Positions 28,730 to 37,154 of a stretch of 46,215 bases of DNA are shown piece by piece. The notes under the pieces were generated by a model that worked only from the letters and a program-made list of their open reading frames with translations, was not told the origin of the DNA and did no database searches. Origin of the DNA: Bacteroidaceae bacterium (GTDB lineage Bacteria > Bacteroidota > Bacteroidia > Bacteroidales > Bacteroidaceae); the NCBI GenBank assembly GCA_017555845.1, contig JAFZFO010000022.1, forward strand, positions 1 through 46,215, in the 5' to 3' direction. The translations under genes were made by a program, and so were the position numbers. Positions within the stretch are counted from its first letter, which is position 1; every line of letters begins with the position of its first letter.

Positions 28730-30934
28730 ATGGCTACATTACAAAAGCTACGTAACAAAGGCTCACTGCTCATTGCCTTCGTCGGCATCGCGCTCTTCGC
28801 GTTCATAGCAGGAGACATTGTAAAACTTTTCCAGAAAGCGCCTGAAGAGGCTGTTGTCGGTACAGTCAATGGCGAGGGTATTACCGTCAGCGATTTCTAT
28901 GAGTTCCGCAACCAGTGTGAGCAGGCATACAAGTTGCTCAACGGCGCAACATCTCTTGATGAAAGCAATCAGGAGGAGATTACACAGATGGCATGGAACA
29001 CTTTGACAAACTACAAGTCATTGACAGCTCAGGCTGCAAAGGCCGGTTTGACAGTTACTCCCGAGGAGCTCAGCTACATCCTGAGCACAAACTGGGGTGG
29101 TATTGCACAGCAGTACACAAGCCGTTTGCCACAGGTATTCGCTACACAGACAGGCGCATTCAACGTCGAGTTCATCAACTCTATCAACTCTGAGTACAAC
29201 ACATACAAGGAGAGCGGTGCAATGCCTGAGGAGTTGGCACTTCTTCACGATGCATGGAAGTTCATCGAGACAAGCCTTGTAAGCGACGTTATCAGCAGAA
29301 AGTTGATGAACGTATACGCATTTTGCTCAACTACACCTAACCAGGCTGTTGCACAGAGCAACTTCGACCTCAACAACAACACATACAGCGTTGAGATTGC
29401 AGCATACCCATACAACAGCTTTGATGAGAGCCAGGTAGCAGTAAGCGACCAGGAGATCGAGGAGTTCTACAACGCAAACAAGGAGAACTACTTCAAGGTT
29501 CCATTCAACTTGTATGACATCTACTACATCAACCAGGAGATCAAGCCAACAAGCAAGGACATCAATGCAGTACGCGCAGAGCTCGACAGATACGCTGCAT
29601 CATTGAAGGAGGAGAATGCCGATGTTGAGGATATCGCTCTCTACTCATCATCAGAGTGCCCTTACGATGGTTTCTTGTGGACAATCGACGCTATTACAAT
29701 TGACAGCGAGAACCAGACATACGTGAACAAGTTCAAGGAGAACCACAAGTTCCACGTTCAGCAGAACAATGTAGGTGAGGTTGCCGCTCCATTCGAGGAC
29801 AGAAACGACAACACTATCAGCCTCGTAATGAACGTAAGAAAGGCAATGGTTCCCGACACTATCAAACTTCGCGCAATCGCTATCCAGAGCGAGTCTGCCG
29901 AGGAACTCAACGCTACTGCAGACAGTCTGCTCAACGCATTGAACAACAAGGCTGACTTCAACAAGCTCGCTGAGAACTACAGCGCTGACACTGTAGAGTT
30001 CAAGACAAAGAACTTCATCACAACAATCGGTTTCATCCCAACACCTGAGGCTCAGAACAAGGTATACACAGCCAAGGTTGATGCTTATGACGTAATCGAG
30101 TTCGGCGAAAACGCAAAGCTCATCTTCCAGGTTATGGAGACAAAGGGTTCTGTTGAGGCATACGACGCACTCATCATCGAGCGTAAGATCCCTGTAAGCG
30201 CCGAGACATACAACCAGGAGTACAACAAGTTGAGCCAGTTGGTAACATCTTGCAAGAATGTAGAGGATTTGCAGAAGAACGTTCTCCCAACATCATACCG
30301 TCTTGAGCAGCAGCGTTCACTCAATCCAAACAGCATGAACATTGCAAACAAGCCAGGTACAAGAGAGTTGTTGAAGTGGGTTCTCGGTGGCAGAAACGTT
30401 GGCGACATCTCTAACATCCACGAGTACATCTCTGGCAACAAGAAGTACTTCATCGTTGCTGCTGTAAGCGAGATTACTCCAGAGGGCTATGTTGCTCTTG
30501 ACAAGGTTAAGGAGAACATCAAGTTCCAGCTCACAAACGAGAAGAAGGGCGACCTCATCGCAGCCGAGTTGAACGGCAAGAACATCGACGAGTTGAGAGC
30601 CAACGAGAACATCAAGTTCAGCACAACTGACCAGGTTGAGTACAAGAAGGCTACATCAGTACAGTCAATCAACGCTGACGAGTTGGTTATCAGCGCAGCA
30701 GTTGCCAACATGGAGGCAGGCGAGGTAAGCGCACCAATCAAGGGCGACAACGCTGTATATGTTGTAAAGGTTCTCTCTAAGGAGGCAAAGAACGCCGAGT
30801 TCAATGCACAGGCAGAGGCTGACTACATCCAGTCACTTGACTTCTACGGTAACCCTAACGTGATCGGCCAGCTCATCCAGGATGCAATTGGCAAGACATA
30901 CAAGGTTGAGAACAAGGTATACGAGCATATGTAA
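28730..30934 (+). CDS. PpiD/SurA-like membrane-anchored periplasmic chaperone
   Basis: This 734-aa protein has one N-terminal membrane anchor (about 13-30, LLIAFVGIALFAFIAGDIV) with a large periplasmic part, the PpiD layout. The SurA_N-type helical domain begins with VGTVNGEGITVSDFYEFRNQ, where VNGxxIT is diagnostic. Two parvulin-like segments follow (about 380-470 and 510-640); the first has ADSLLNALNNKADFNKLAENYS but lacks the full conserved parvulin core, so isomerase activity is uncertain. The protein would help fold outer-membrane and secreted proteins. It stands alone, with its own promoter and terminator. Confidence 0.88.
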   Translation: MATLQKLRNKGSLLIAFVGIALFAFIAGDIVKLFQKAPEEAVVGTVNGEGITVSDFYEFRNQCEQAYKLLNGATSLDESNQEEITQMAWNTLTNYKSLTAQAAKAGLTVTPEELSYILSTNWGGIAQQYTSRLPQVFATQTGAFNVEFINSINSEYNTYKESGAMPEELALLHDAWKFIETSLVSDVISRKLMNVYAFCSTTPNQAVAQSNFDLNNNTYSVEIAAYPYNSFDESQVAVSDQEIEEFYNANKENYFKVPFNLYDIYYINQEIKPTSKDINAVRAELDRYAASLKEENADVEDIALYSSSECPYDGFLWTIDAITIDSENQTYVNKFKENHKFHVQQNNVGEVAAPFEDRNDNTISLVMNVRKAMVPDTIKLRAIAIQSESAEELNATADSLLNALNNKADFNKLAENYSADTVEFKTKNFITTIGFIPTPEAQNKVYTAKVDAYDVIEFGENAKLIFQVMETKGSVEAYDALIIERKIPVSAETYNQEYNKLSQLVTSCKNVEDLQKNVLPTSYRLEQQRSLNPNSMNIANKPGTRELLKWVLGGRNVGDISNIHEYISGNKKYFIVAAVSEITPEGYVALDKVKENIKFQLTNEKKGDLIAAELNGKNIDELRANENIKFSTTDQVEYKKATSVQSINADELVISAAVANMEAGEVSAPIKGDNAVYVVKVLSKEAKNAEFNAQAEADYIQSLDFYGNPNVIGQLIQDAIGKTYKVENKVYEHM

Positions 30935-30960
30935 TTCCCAACCCGTACATATGTTCAAAC

Positions 30961-30992
30961 CCTGTCGCAGAATTCTGCGACAGGTTTTTTTT
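30961..30992 (+). terminator. Rho-independent terminator of the ppiD-like gene
   Basis: CCTGTCGCAG (30961-30970) pairs perfectly with CTGCGACAGG (30975-30984) around AATT, followed by T8. A textbook intrinsic terminator. Confidence 0.95.
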
Positions 30993-31089
30993 CTTTTAAT
31001 GACCTATTTCTTTGAATAAGGTCAAAAAAAGTAAAAAAAAAATGTTACAATTCGCTACATCTTTCGTTTACATGATAGAGAGACATATA

Positions 31090-31593
31090 ATGAGCGACAA
31101 GACACTTACCACGGTATTCACAAAGCTACGGAAGAAATTCCTGAACATGGCGATGACAATCCTCCCCGACGAGGAGGATGCTGCCGATGCCCTGCAGGAT
31201 GCATTCTGCAAACTTTGGCCACGGCGCGACACCATCAACGATGAAGCCAAGGCCGAGGCTCTGACCGGCGTAACCGTGCGTAACATATGCATTGACAGGA
31301 CAAGGAAACGTACATTACCCACAGTACCGCTCGACGAGGAACACGACACGATAAACAACGAAAGCACATACAGTGAACGTGAAGATAAATACAACAGAGT
31401 AAAAGCAATCATAGACAACGAACTTACCGAACTGCAAAGAAGGATAATTGAGTTGAAAGAGATTGAAGGAGTAGAGATAGTAGAGATTGCCAGACGACAG
31501 CAGATGACAGAAAGCGCAGTAAGGATGAATCTGTCAAGGGCAAGAAACAGAATCAGGGAATGCTACAGAAAGGAGGCCGGAGATGAACAATAA
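31090..31593 (+). CDS. ECF-type RNA polymerase sigma factor
   Basis: This 167-aa sigma-70 family ECF factor has region 2 (FLNMAMTILPDEEDAADALQD, then AFCKLWPRRD) and region 4 (LTELQRRIIELKEIEGVEI, then EIARRQQMTESAVRMNLSRARNRIRE, the DNA-binding helix-turn-helix). The start is set at ATG 31090 (MSDKTLTTVFTKL); ATG 31072 would add six residues, and the extension from 31012 is unlikely. The last 11 bases overlap the next gene, a probable anti-sigma factor. The four genes that follow without a visible terminator are candidate targets. No SusC/SusD pair is nearby, so this is not the usual polysaccharide-use arrangement. Confidence 0.92.
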   Translation: MSDKTLTTVFTKLRKKFLNMAMTILPDEEDAADALQDAFCKLWPRRDTINDEAKAEALTGVTVRNICIDRTRKRTLPTVPLDEEHDTINNESTYSEREDKYNRVKAIIDNELTELQRRIIELKEIEGVEIVEIARRQQMTESAVRMNLSRARNRIRECYRKEAGDEQ

Positions 31594-32062
31594 GAGAACA
31601 GACAGGAACTACGACGTTGAGTATTGGCTTGCGCTCAGCGAGAAATACTTCGATGCACTGACCACCATTGAGGAAGAGAAAACGTTGGCACAGTTCCTTG
31701 CAAGCGATGCGGCCAACGACCCGGCTTTCAACGAGATAAAGGTTGTCATGGGCTACTTCAGCACAGGCAAGAGCATTACTCAAAAGGCAAAGAAAAAACG
31801 CACGATCGGCAAAGTGACGCAATGGGCATCAATAGCTGCCTGTGCAGCAGCCATCGCATATATAGGCACACAGATGGGGCAAGACAGAACATTGGCCGAG
31901 CCGGAAAGCAAAGAGATTTACTATGCCTACATTGATGGAAAAGAGTACACCGATGAGGAGTTTGTAATGCAGCATATGCTCGCGACAATGAGCAGAATGA
32001 GTTCTTCGGGCGACAATGTCATCGAGCAGCAGATGGGAGCCATGTTCAGAATAAACAATTGA
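31583..32062 (+). CDS. Probable anti-sigma factor (single-pass membrane protein)
   Basis: This 159-aa protein has about 78 cytoplasmic residues, one transmembrane helix (about 79-97, VTQWASIAACAAAIAYIGT) and an exported C-terminus ending in a Met-rich acidic and polar stretch. That topology and the 11-bp overlap with the ECF gene are typical of anti-sigma factors, although no FecR or zinc anti-sigma motif is visible. The conserved segment EIYYAYIDGKEYTDEEFVMQHML in the exported part might be the signal-sensing region. Function is inferred from context. Confidence 0.6.
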   Translation: MNNKRTDRNYDVEYWLALSEKYFDALTTIEEEKTLAQFLASDAANDPAFNEIKVVMGYFSTGKSITQKAKKKRTIGKVTQWASIAACAAAIAYIGTQMGQDRTLAEPESKEIYYAYIDGKEYTDEEFVMQHMLATMSRMSSSGDNVIEQQMGAMFRINN

Positions 32063-32081
32063 AAACGATAGAATTAGAGAT

Positions 32082-32519
32082 ATGAAACGGCTGATATTTA
32101 TACTCACAATGTGTCTTATGGCAACAATTGCCAATGCACAGAAGAACATGGAGATCTCATCCCTGTTCAAGAGCAAAGAGAGAAGCAGATACGGTTTCAG
32201 TGCTGCAATCATTGAGGGCAAGAGCCTGAAAAAATATGACCTCACACTATTCAAGAGCGTTACCACAACCAAAGGAATGTGGTTCGATGAACTTGAAGGA
32301 ATGGTCGAGAATGACAGCAAGGCCGCTATCGACAAGGAGTGCGGTTATATCAACGGCAAGCTATACTATGGGTTCTACCAGTTCAAGCCCGAAAACGGGA
32401 AATACCGATACATATTCTACCGTAACAGTTCCCTGCGCGATGATGAGCCCGACGAAGTAACCATTGTATACATGGAGGGATACCCCACCCTTGAAGAACT
32501 TAAAAAAATGTTCCGCTGA
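32082..32519 (+). CDS. Exported DUF6108-like small protein in the ECF locus
   Basis: This 145-aa protein has a 19-residue signal peptide (ending IANAQ). Its body (KKYDLTLFKSVTTT, YYGFYQFKP, YRYIFYRNSSL, YMEGYPTLEELKKMF) resembles a small Bacteroidales family that I recall as DUF6108; the name should be checked. Function unknown. It starts 19 nt after the anti-sigma-like gene, and its stop overlaps the next start (TGATG), so it is part of the same operon. Confidence 0.72.
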   Translation: MKRLIFILTMCLMATIANAQKNMEISSLFKSKERSRYGFSAAIIEGKSLKKYDLTLFKSVTTTKGMWFDELEGMVENDSKAAIDKECGYINGKLYYGFYQFKPENGKYRYIFYRNSSLRDDEPDEVTIVYMEGYPTLEELKKMFR

Positions 32520-33097
32520 TGAAAAGACTCATTTTATCAATGCTGCTTTTGGTTATGGTAACGACAGCCTACCCGCAATTGGGAGGGCGATTGGGCAAGA
32601 TTGTTGACAGAGGGAATGAGAAGGTAGACATCATATTGGTCGATTCCGTAAACCTTGATGCAGAAACCGCACAACATTATATCGACGGTATAAGGAATTA
32701 TGTCAATAAAAAGGATATTCTCAAATACAGCAATGACCCGCAAGAACTTGAAAAGGAACTGGAAGAGATTAACGGTAGCGACATCATCATTTGGGAATGC
32801 AACACGACTAAAGGCTGGAAGAAACTGCATAAGACAATATCAAGACTTATACCGAAGACACGGTTCGGGATGGTTTGGAACCTCTACCTTTGGAAAAAGG
32901 AATGCGGCAAATATCCACGAATGCTCAAAAGCATCAGCATGTATGATGAGAAAGTCATACTTAAATACAACCACACGGCATACAGTCGCAACAAGTTGGA
33001 CAGGCTTGACTTGGCAGCACTTGACAAGAGTGACAACAGGCTTGTTGTAATGTGTTACACAGGCACAAGACTTATATATTGGAGTAACAAACAATAA
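32519..33097 (+). CDS. Exported hypothetical protein in the ECF locus
   Basis: This 192-aa protein has a signal peptide (MKRLILSMLLLVMVTTAYPQ) and no recognised domain. The body mixes acidic helices (DPQELEKELEEING) with Trp/Tyr-rich segments (GMVWNLYLWKKE) and ends VVMCYTGTRLIYWSN. Its start shares a base with the upstream stop, so it is translationally coupled to the DUF6108-like gene. It shares the opening MKRLI with that neighbour but is not clearly a paralogue. Probably periplasmic. Confidence 0.7.
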   Translation: MKRLILSMLLLVMVTTAYPQLGGRLGKIVDRGNEKVDIILVDSVNLDAETAQHYIDGIRNYVNKKDILKYSNDPQELEKELEEINGSDIIIWECNTTKGWKKLHKTISRLIPKTRFGMVWNLYLWKKECGKYPRMLKSISMYDEKVILKYNHTAYSRNKLDRLDLAALDKSDNRLVVMCYTGTRLIYWSNKQ

Positions 33098-33109
33098 AAA
33101 ACAACATAT

Positions 33110-34009
33110 ATGAAAAAGGTATTTTTAGCAGCGCTTATGCTGGTTTCCACACTTACAGCTACTGCGCAGAATGAGAAAAAGAGTACTGTCATTGAGAATG
33201 GTAATGAAACGACATTCATTTACCCAGCCAAGGTCATAGTAAACAAAGGTGCAACAACGACAGTGAAGATAACAGGAGAAACCGACGGCACTGAATACAC
33301 CTATGATATTACCCAAGGCGAAAACAGCAAGGCACTCTACAAAGAGACCGACACAAATTGGGATTTCACCATTCCTTTTGTAAACAAGAAAAACACATCA
33401 CTCTCGGGGCAACAGCGTGGTCGTTTCATCATTGACCCCACATTCGGGTTCGGATTGATTGGCGCAACAGAACAAGGCTCTAATGTAGACCTCTCTTTTG
33501 GCAATGGTTCTTTTGAGTATATTCTCGACCGCATAGTAGGCTTTGAATACAAGACCACACGCAAGTCACATGTTGGACTCACATTCGGTCTTGACTGGCG
33601 CAACTACAAGATGATTGGGAACAACAGATGGATGAAAAATGGCGACAACACCTTCATTGCCGGTTATCCCGAAGGTGCAGACATAGACTACTCACGCCTG
33701 CGTACACTCAGCCTCACATTGTCATTCATGTACGGATATGACTTCAACAGATATGTAAACATGAAGGTTGGTCCTGTTGTAAGTTTCAATACAAGAAGCA
33801 ATATAAAGACATGCTATACATTGAACGGCGAGTCGTTCAAGGAGAAAGACAAAGAGATAAACATCACCCCCGTTACTGTAGACTTCAGGGCAGAACTCAA
33901 CTTCCGTTTCGTGGGCCTGTATTTCAAATACTCACCCTGTAACGTGTTCAACACAAATTTTGGCCCCGCATTCAAGCCAATGTCGGCCGGTTTGCAGTTC
34001 AGTTTCTAA
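33110..34009 (+). CDS. Outer-membrane beta-barrel protein closing the ECF locus
   Basis: This 299-aa protein has a signal peptide (ending TATAQ), a small N-terminal beta domain (about 25-95) rich in Thr, and a barrel from about 115, starting GRFIIDPTFGFGLIG. Alternating strands and the final MSAGLQFSF, with the terminal Phe recognised by the BAM complex, support an outer-membrane protein. It starts 12 nt after the previous gene and ends before a bidirectional terminator, so it is likely the last member of the sigma-controlled operon. Confidence 0.75.
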   Translation: MKKVFLAALMLVSTLTATAQNEKKSTVIENGNETTFIYPAKVIVNKGATTTVKITGETDGTEYTYDITQGENSKALYKETDTNWDFTIPFVNKKNTSLSGQQRGRFIIDPTFGFGLIGATEQGSNVDLSFGNGSFEYILDRIVGFEYKTTRKSHVGLTFGLDWRNYKMIGNNRWMKNGDNTFIAGYPEGADIDYSRLRTLSLTLSFMYGYDFNRYVNMKVGPVVSFNTRSNIKTCYTLNGESFKEKDKEINITPVTVDFRAELNFRFVGLYFKYSPCNVFNTNFGPAFKPMSAGLQFSF

Positions 34010-34023
34010 AATCAATTATATGT

Positions 34024-34053
34024 GATAAATGGCAGCTATGGCTGCCATTTATC
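34024..34053. terminator. Bidirectional terminator between the ECF operon and trmO
   Basis: GATAAATGGCAGC (34024-34036) pairs perfectly with GCTGCCATTTATC (34041-34053) over 13 bp with a 4-nt loop, between convergent genes. Its right arm reaches into the trmO stop codon. Confidence 0.85.
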
Positions 34054-34738
34054 ATATATCCTTTATTTCAACTACCTCCAACACTCCTTCACTGGAAACC
34101 CTGAACCTCACATCATACCCCGCGAACGGCATTCCATAGACCCTCTCCGGGTCACTGTGATACTGCGGACGGGGGTCAAGTTCAAGCACCTTGCAAAGAG
34201 CGGCATAATCATCATTACTGAACATTGCGCGCAACTCATCGGGGATTGAGACCTCGACCTTTTCCCAGCGTTTCTCATCCACAAAGCCACTACGCACACC
34301 CACGTGTGCATCGGCATACTCAACATATGGCTTTATATCATATATTGGAGTGCCGTCTACAAGGTCGGCACCTGCAACCACAAGCGCAAGCCCGTCACTA
34401 CCCTGCTCAACACCCAACAGACGCACCGATGACAATCCGAGAGCATTGGGGCGGAACGGCGAACGCGTGGCAAATACGCCCATATACTCGTTGCCACCAA
34501 GCAACGGCGGACGCACAAGCGGCGACCACTCTCCCTCCTTCTTTCCGTTGAGCGAAAACTCCCATATAAGCCACATATAATCAAAACCTTCAATGCCGCG
34601 CAAGGCATCTGCATTGGCATATTCGGGTTCAAAGAGCACGCGCCCAACAAGTTCCGGCACAAGGCCGCTCTGGCGCGGAACGCCGAACTTTGTTGTCAGT
34701 TGTGATCGGTAATATGCTATAGGTCGAATCTCCATCAT
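34052..34738 (-). CDS. trmO: tRNA (adenine37-N6)-methyltransferase TrmO (TsaA family)
   Basis: This 228-aa enzyme methylates N6-threonylcarbamoyladenosine at position 37 of tRNAs reading ACY codons. The UPF0066/TsaA barrel motifs are clear: IRPIAYYRSQ at the start, GFDYMWLIWEF, GVFATRSPFRPNALGLSSV and DGTPIYDIKPYV. A C-terminal extension (YHSDPERVYGMPFAGYDVRF) is like other TrmO proteins. The start ATG at 34738 is followed by a second ATG. Single gene on the minus strand, divergent from the nan operon. Confidence 0.93.
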   Translation of the reverse strand: MMEIRPIAYYRSQLTTKFGVPRQSGLVPELVGRVLFEPEYANADALRGIEGFDYMWLIWEFSLNGKKEGEWSPLVRPPLLGGNEYMGVFATRSPFRPNALGLSSVRLLGVEQGSDGLALVVAGADLVDGTPIYDIKPYVEYADAHVGVRSGFVDEKRWEKVEVSIPDELRAMFSNDDYAALCKVLELDPRPQYHSDPERVYGMPFAGYDVRFRVSSEGVLEVVEIKDI

Positions 34739-34753
34739 CAAATCATTTGCACG

Positions 34754-34761
34754 CGAAGATA
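34754..34761 (-). promoter_or_regulatory. Possible -7 box of trmO
   Basis: The minus strand reads TATCTTCG, the same variant seen before the GH110 gene, 15 nt upstream of the start. No -33 element was found. Confidence 0.3.
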
Positions 34762-34800
34762 ATAAAGCTATGATTATCCATTAATATTTTGACACGCAAA

Positions 34801-34832
34801 TTTGCTGTTTAAGATATTTTTTCCTTTTTTTG
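34801..34832 (+). promoter_or_regulatory. Candidate promoter of the sialic acid operon
   Basis: TTTG (34801-34804), a 20-nt spacer and TTTTTTTG (34825-34832) match the Bacteroidetes pattern at the conserved TTTG positions but not the leading TA. Transcription would begin near 34839, about 60 nt before the nanA ATG. Confidence 0.5.
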
Positions 34833-34844
34833 TAGGTTAGAAAG

Positions 34845-34862
34845 TGTGTGCACCTGCGCACA
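34845..34862 (+). promoter_or_regulatory. Candidate operator of the sialic acid operon
   Basis: TGTGTGC (34845-34851) and GCGCACA (34856-34862) form an inverted repeat with a 4-nt centre and one mismatch. It sits just after the proposed transcription start and 38 nt before nanA, where a repressor would block transcription. No regulator gene is adjacent. Confidence 0.45.
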
Positions 34863-34899
34863 GATTACAATGTATTAACTTATAACATTATAATAGTAT

Positions 34900-35817
34900 A
34901 TGGAAAAGATTATCGGCTTGATTGATGCCCCTTTTACTCCATTTTATGAGAACGGCGAAGTGAATTACGAACCAATTCCTGCATACGCACAGATGCTTGC
35001 CAAGAATGGCATGAAAGGCGTATTCATCAACGGTTCATCGGGCGAGGGTTACATGCTTACCGAGGAGGAGCGCATAAAGCTTACCGAGGCTTGGGTGGCT
35101 GCAGCCCCCGAGGGTTTCAAAATCATTGTTCACGTTGGTAGCACATGTGTCAAATCGAGCCGCAGAATGGCAGAGCATGCACAGAAGATGGGTGTGTTCG
35201 GTATTGGTGCAATGGCGCCTCCATTCCCAAAGGTAGGCCGTGTTGAAGAGCTTGTTAAATATTGCGAGGAGATTGCATCGGCAGCCCCCGAATTGCCATT
35301 CTACTTCTACCACATCCCTGCATTCAACGGTGCATTCCTTCCAATGGTAAAGTTCCTTGAGGCTGTTGACGGCCGCATCCCCAACTTCGCGGGTATCAAG
35401 TATACATTCGAGAGCCTTTACGAATATAACCAGTGCCGTCTGTACAAGAACGGCAAGTTCGACATGCTCCACGGCCAGGATGAGACAATCCTTCCTTGCC
35501 TTGCCATGGGCGGCGCACAGGGTGGTATCGGCGGTACAACCAACTACAACGGCTGCAACCTTGCCGGCATCATCGATGCATGGAATGCCGGCGACCTTGA
35601 GAAGGCACGCGAACTGCAGAACTTCTCACAGGAGGTCATCAACGTCATCTGCCACTATCGCGGCAACATCGTTGGCGGCAAGCGCATCATGAAACTCATT
35701 GGTCTTGACCTTGGCAAGAACCGCACTCCATTCCAGAACATGACCGACGAAGAGGAGGCTGCAATGCGCAAGGAACTCGAGGCTATCAACTTCTTCGAGC
35801 GTTGCAACAAGTTATAA
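34900..35817 (+). CDS. nanA: N-acetylneuraminate lyase
   Basis: This 305-aa cytoplasmic class I aldolase splits N-acetylneuraminate into ManNAc and pyruvate. The dihydrodipicolinate-synthase-fold motifs are present: INGSSGEGYMLT (GSSGE 45-49, pyruvate carboxylate binding), the catalytic Tyr137 in YFYHIP and the Schiff-base Lys167 in GIKYTF, spaced as in known lyases. The length is normal. It is the first gene of the nan operon, divergent from trmO. It feeds the AGE epimerase encoded next. In Bacteroides the equivalent gene is called nanL. Confidence 0.95.
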   Translation: MEKIIGLIDAPFTPFYENGEVNYEPIPAYAQMLAKNGMKGVFINGSSGEGYMLTEEERIKLTEAWVAAAPEGFKIIVHVGSTCVKSSRRMAEHAQKMGVFGIGAMAPPFPKVGRVEELVKYCEEIASAAPELPFYFYHIPAFNGAFLPMVKFLEAVDGRIPNFAGIKYTFESLYEYNQCRLYKNGKFDMLHGQDETILPCLAMGGAQGGIGGTTNYNGCNLAGIIDAWNAGDLEKARELQNFSQEVINVICHYRGNIVGGKRIMKLIGLDLGKNRTPFQNMTDEEEAAMRKELEAINFFERCNKL

Positions 35818-35828
35818 AAACATTTACA

Positions 35829-35846
35829 GGGCGGGGCTACCCGCCC
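35829..35846 (+). repeat. Intercistronic GC hairpin between lyase and epimerase genes
   Basis: GGGCGGG (35829-35835) pairs with CCCGCCC (35840-35846) around GCTA, 20 nt before the next ATG. No U-run. Probably an mRNA stability or processing element. Confidence 0.6.
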
Positions 35847-35866
35847 CTATATAATACGACAATAAT

Positions 35867-37048
35867 ATGAATTGGAATGAATATCTGAACGGTTGGGCGC
35901 AGCAGTACCGCGACGACCTTGTAAACAATATTATGCCTTTCTGGCTCAAGAACGGACTCGACCGCGTGAACGGTGGTGTATACACTTGTGTCGACCGCGA
36001 CGGTTCACTCATCGACAGCACCAAATCGGTGTGGTTCCAAGGCCGTTTTGCCTTTGTATGCAGTTTTGCATACAACACTGTTGAAAAGAACCCCGAGTGG
36101 CTTGCAGCCGCAAAGAGCACAATCGATTTCATTGAGGCACACTGCTTCGACACCGATGGCCGCATGTACTTTGAAGTTATGGCCGACGGCACACCGCTAC
36201 GCAAGCGCCGCTATGTATTCTCGGAGAGTTTTGCTGCCATTGCCATGGCCGAGTATGCAAAGGCAAGCGGCGACATGACATATGCCCAGAAGGCACTTGA
36301 CCTTTTCAAGGACATACGCAAGTTCGTTGCCACACCGGGCTACATGGAGCCCAAGTACTTGCCATCACTGCAGGCTAAGGGCCACTCATTGGTAATGATC
36401 CTCATCAACACCGCATCGCGCATACGCAACGTCATCAGCGACCCTGTACTCGACCAGCAGATTGACGAGTCAATAGCATCGCTCAAAGATTTCATGAAGC
36501 CCGAGTTCGAGGCATTGCTTGAGATGGTTGGCCCCAACGGCGAGTTCATCGACACCATCAACGGACGCCTCATTAACCCGGGACACTGCATTGAGACAGC
36601 GTGGTTCCTGCTCGAGGAGGCCAAGCACCGCGGTTGGGACAAGGAACTTACACAGCAGGCCCTGCAGATTCTCGATTGGTCATGGGAATGGGGCTGGGAC
36701 AAGCAGTATGGAGGTATCATCAACTTCCGCGACTGCCGTAACCTTCCACCACAGGACTACTCTCAGGACATGAAGTTCTGGTGGCCACAGACCGAGGCCA
36801 TCATCGCCACACTCTATGCCTACGAGGCAACAGGCGACGACAAGTACCTCATCTGGCACAAGCAGATAAGCGAGTGGACATACGCCCACTTCCCCGATGC
36901 CGAATATGGCGAGTGGTACGGTTACCTGCACCGCGACGGCACCGTGGCACAGCCTGCCAAGGGTAACATCTTCAAAGGACCATTCCACATTCCACGTATG
37001 ATGATCAAGTCATTCGAACTGTGCAACATCCTCACAGAAGAAAAGTAA
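35867..37048 (+). CDS. nanE: AGE-family N-acylglucosamine 2-epimerase
   Basis: This 393-aa alpha/alpha-barrel enzyme should convert ManNAc to GlcNAc, the step after the lyase in the Bacteroides NanLET pathway, in which no ManNAc kinase is needed first. Family marks are WFQGRFAFVCSFAY (active-site Arg), FSESFAAIAMAEYA, NPGHCIETAWFLLEEA with the catalytic His, FWWPQTEAIIATLYAY, and the C-terminal GPFHIPRMM with the second His. The length is typical. It is called nanE by role and is not homologous to the E. coli NanE (ManNAc-6-P epimerase). Confidence 0.92.
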   Translation: MNWNEYLNGWAQQYRDDLVNNIMPFWLKNGLDRVNGGVYTCVDRDGSLIDSTKSVWFQGRFAFVCSFAYNTVEKNPEWLAAAKSTIDFIEAHCFDTDGRMYFEVMADGTPLRKRRYVFSESFAAIAMAEYAKASGDMTYAQKALDLFKDIRKFVATPGYMEPKYLPSLQAKGHSLVMILINTASRIRNVISDPVLDQQIDESIASLKDFMKPEFEALLEMVGPNGEFIDTINGRLINPGHCIETAWFLLEEAKHRGWDKELTQQALQILDWSWEWGWDKQYGGIINFRDCRNLPPQDYSQDMKFWWPQTEAIIATLYAYEATGDDKYLIWHKQISEWTYAHFPDAEYGEWYGYLHRDGTVAQPAKGNIFKGPFHIPRMMIKSFELCNILTEEK

Positions 37049-37098
37049 AAGAGCCGGTCATCATAAATGACGGCAACCTATTATAAACAATAAGACAC

Positions 37099-37147
37099 AG
37101 ACCACCTCCACCCCCTGCCTGACAAATGGAGCGAGAGGTGGTCTTTT
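37099..37147 (+). terminator. Terminator or attenuator-like hairpin before the sialic acid transporter gene
   Basis: AGACCACCTC (37099-37108) pairs perfectly with GAGGTGGTCT (37135-37144) over 10 bp with a 26-nt loop, then T4 in all (37144-37147). It ends 7 nt before the transporter ATG, so it would both attenuate transcription and mask translation. Whether it separates the two genes or regulates the third is unknown. Confidence 0.65.
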
Positions 37148-37154
37148 ACAATTT

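Noticed and set aside
31012-31089. Longer start for the ECF sigma factor
   Set aside because: The added residues are Lys-rich or hydrophobic and unlike ECF N-termini; MSDKTLTTVFTKL fits the family start.
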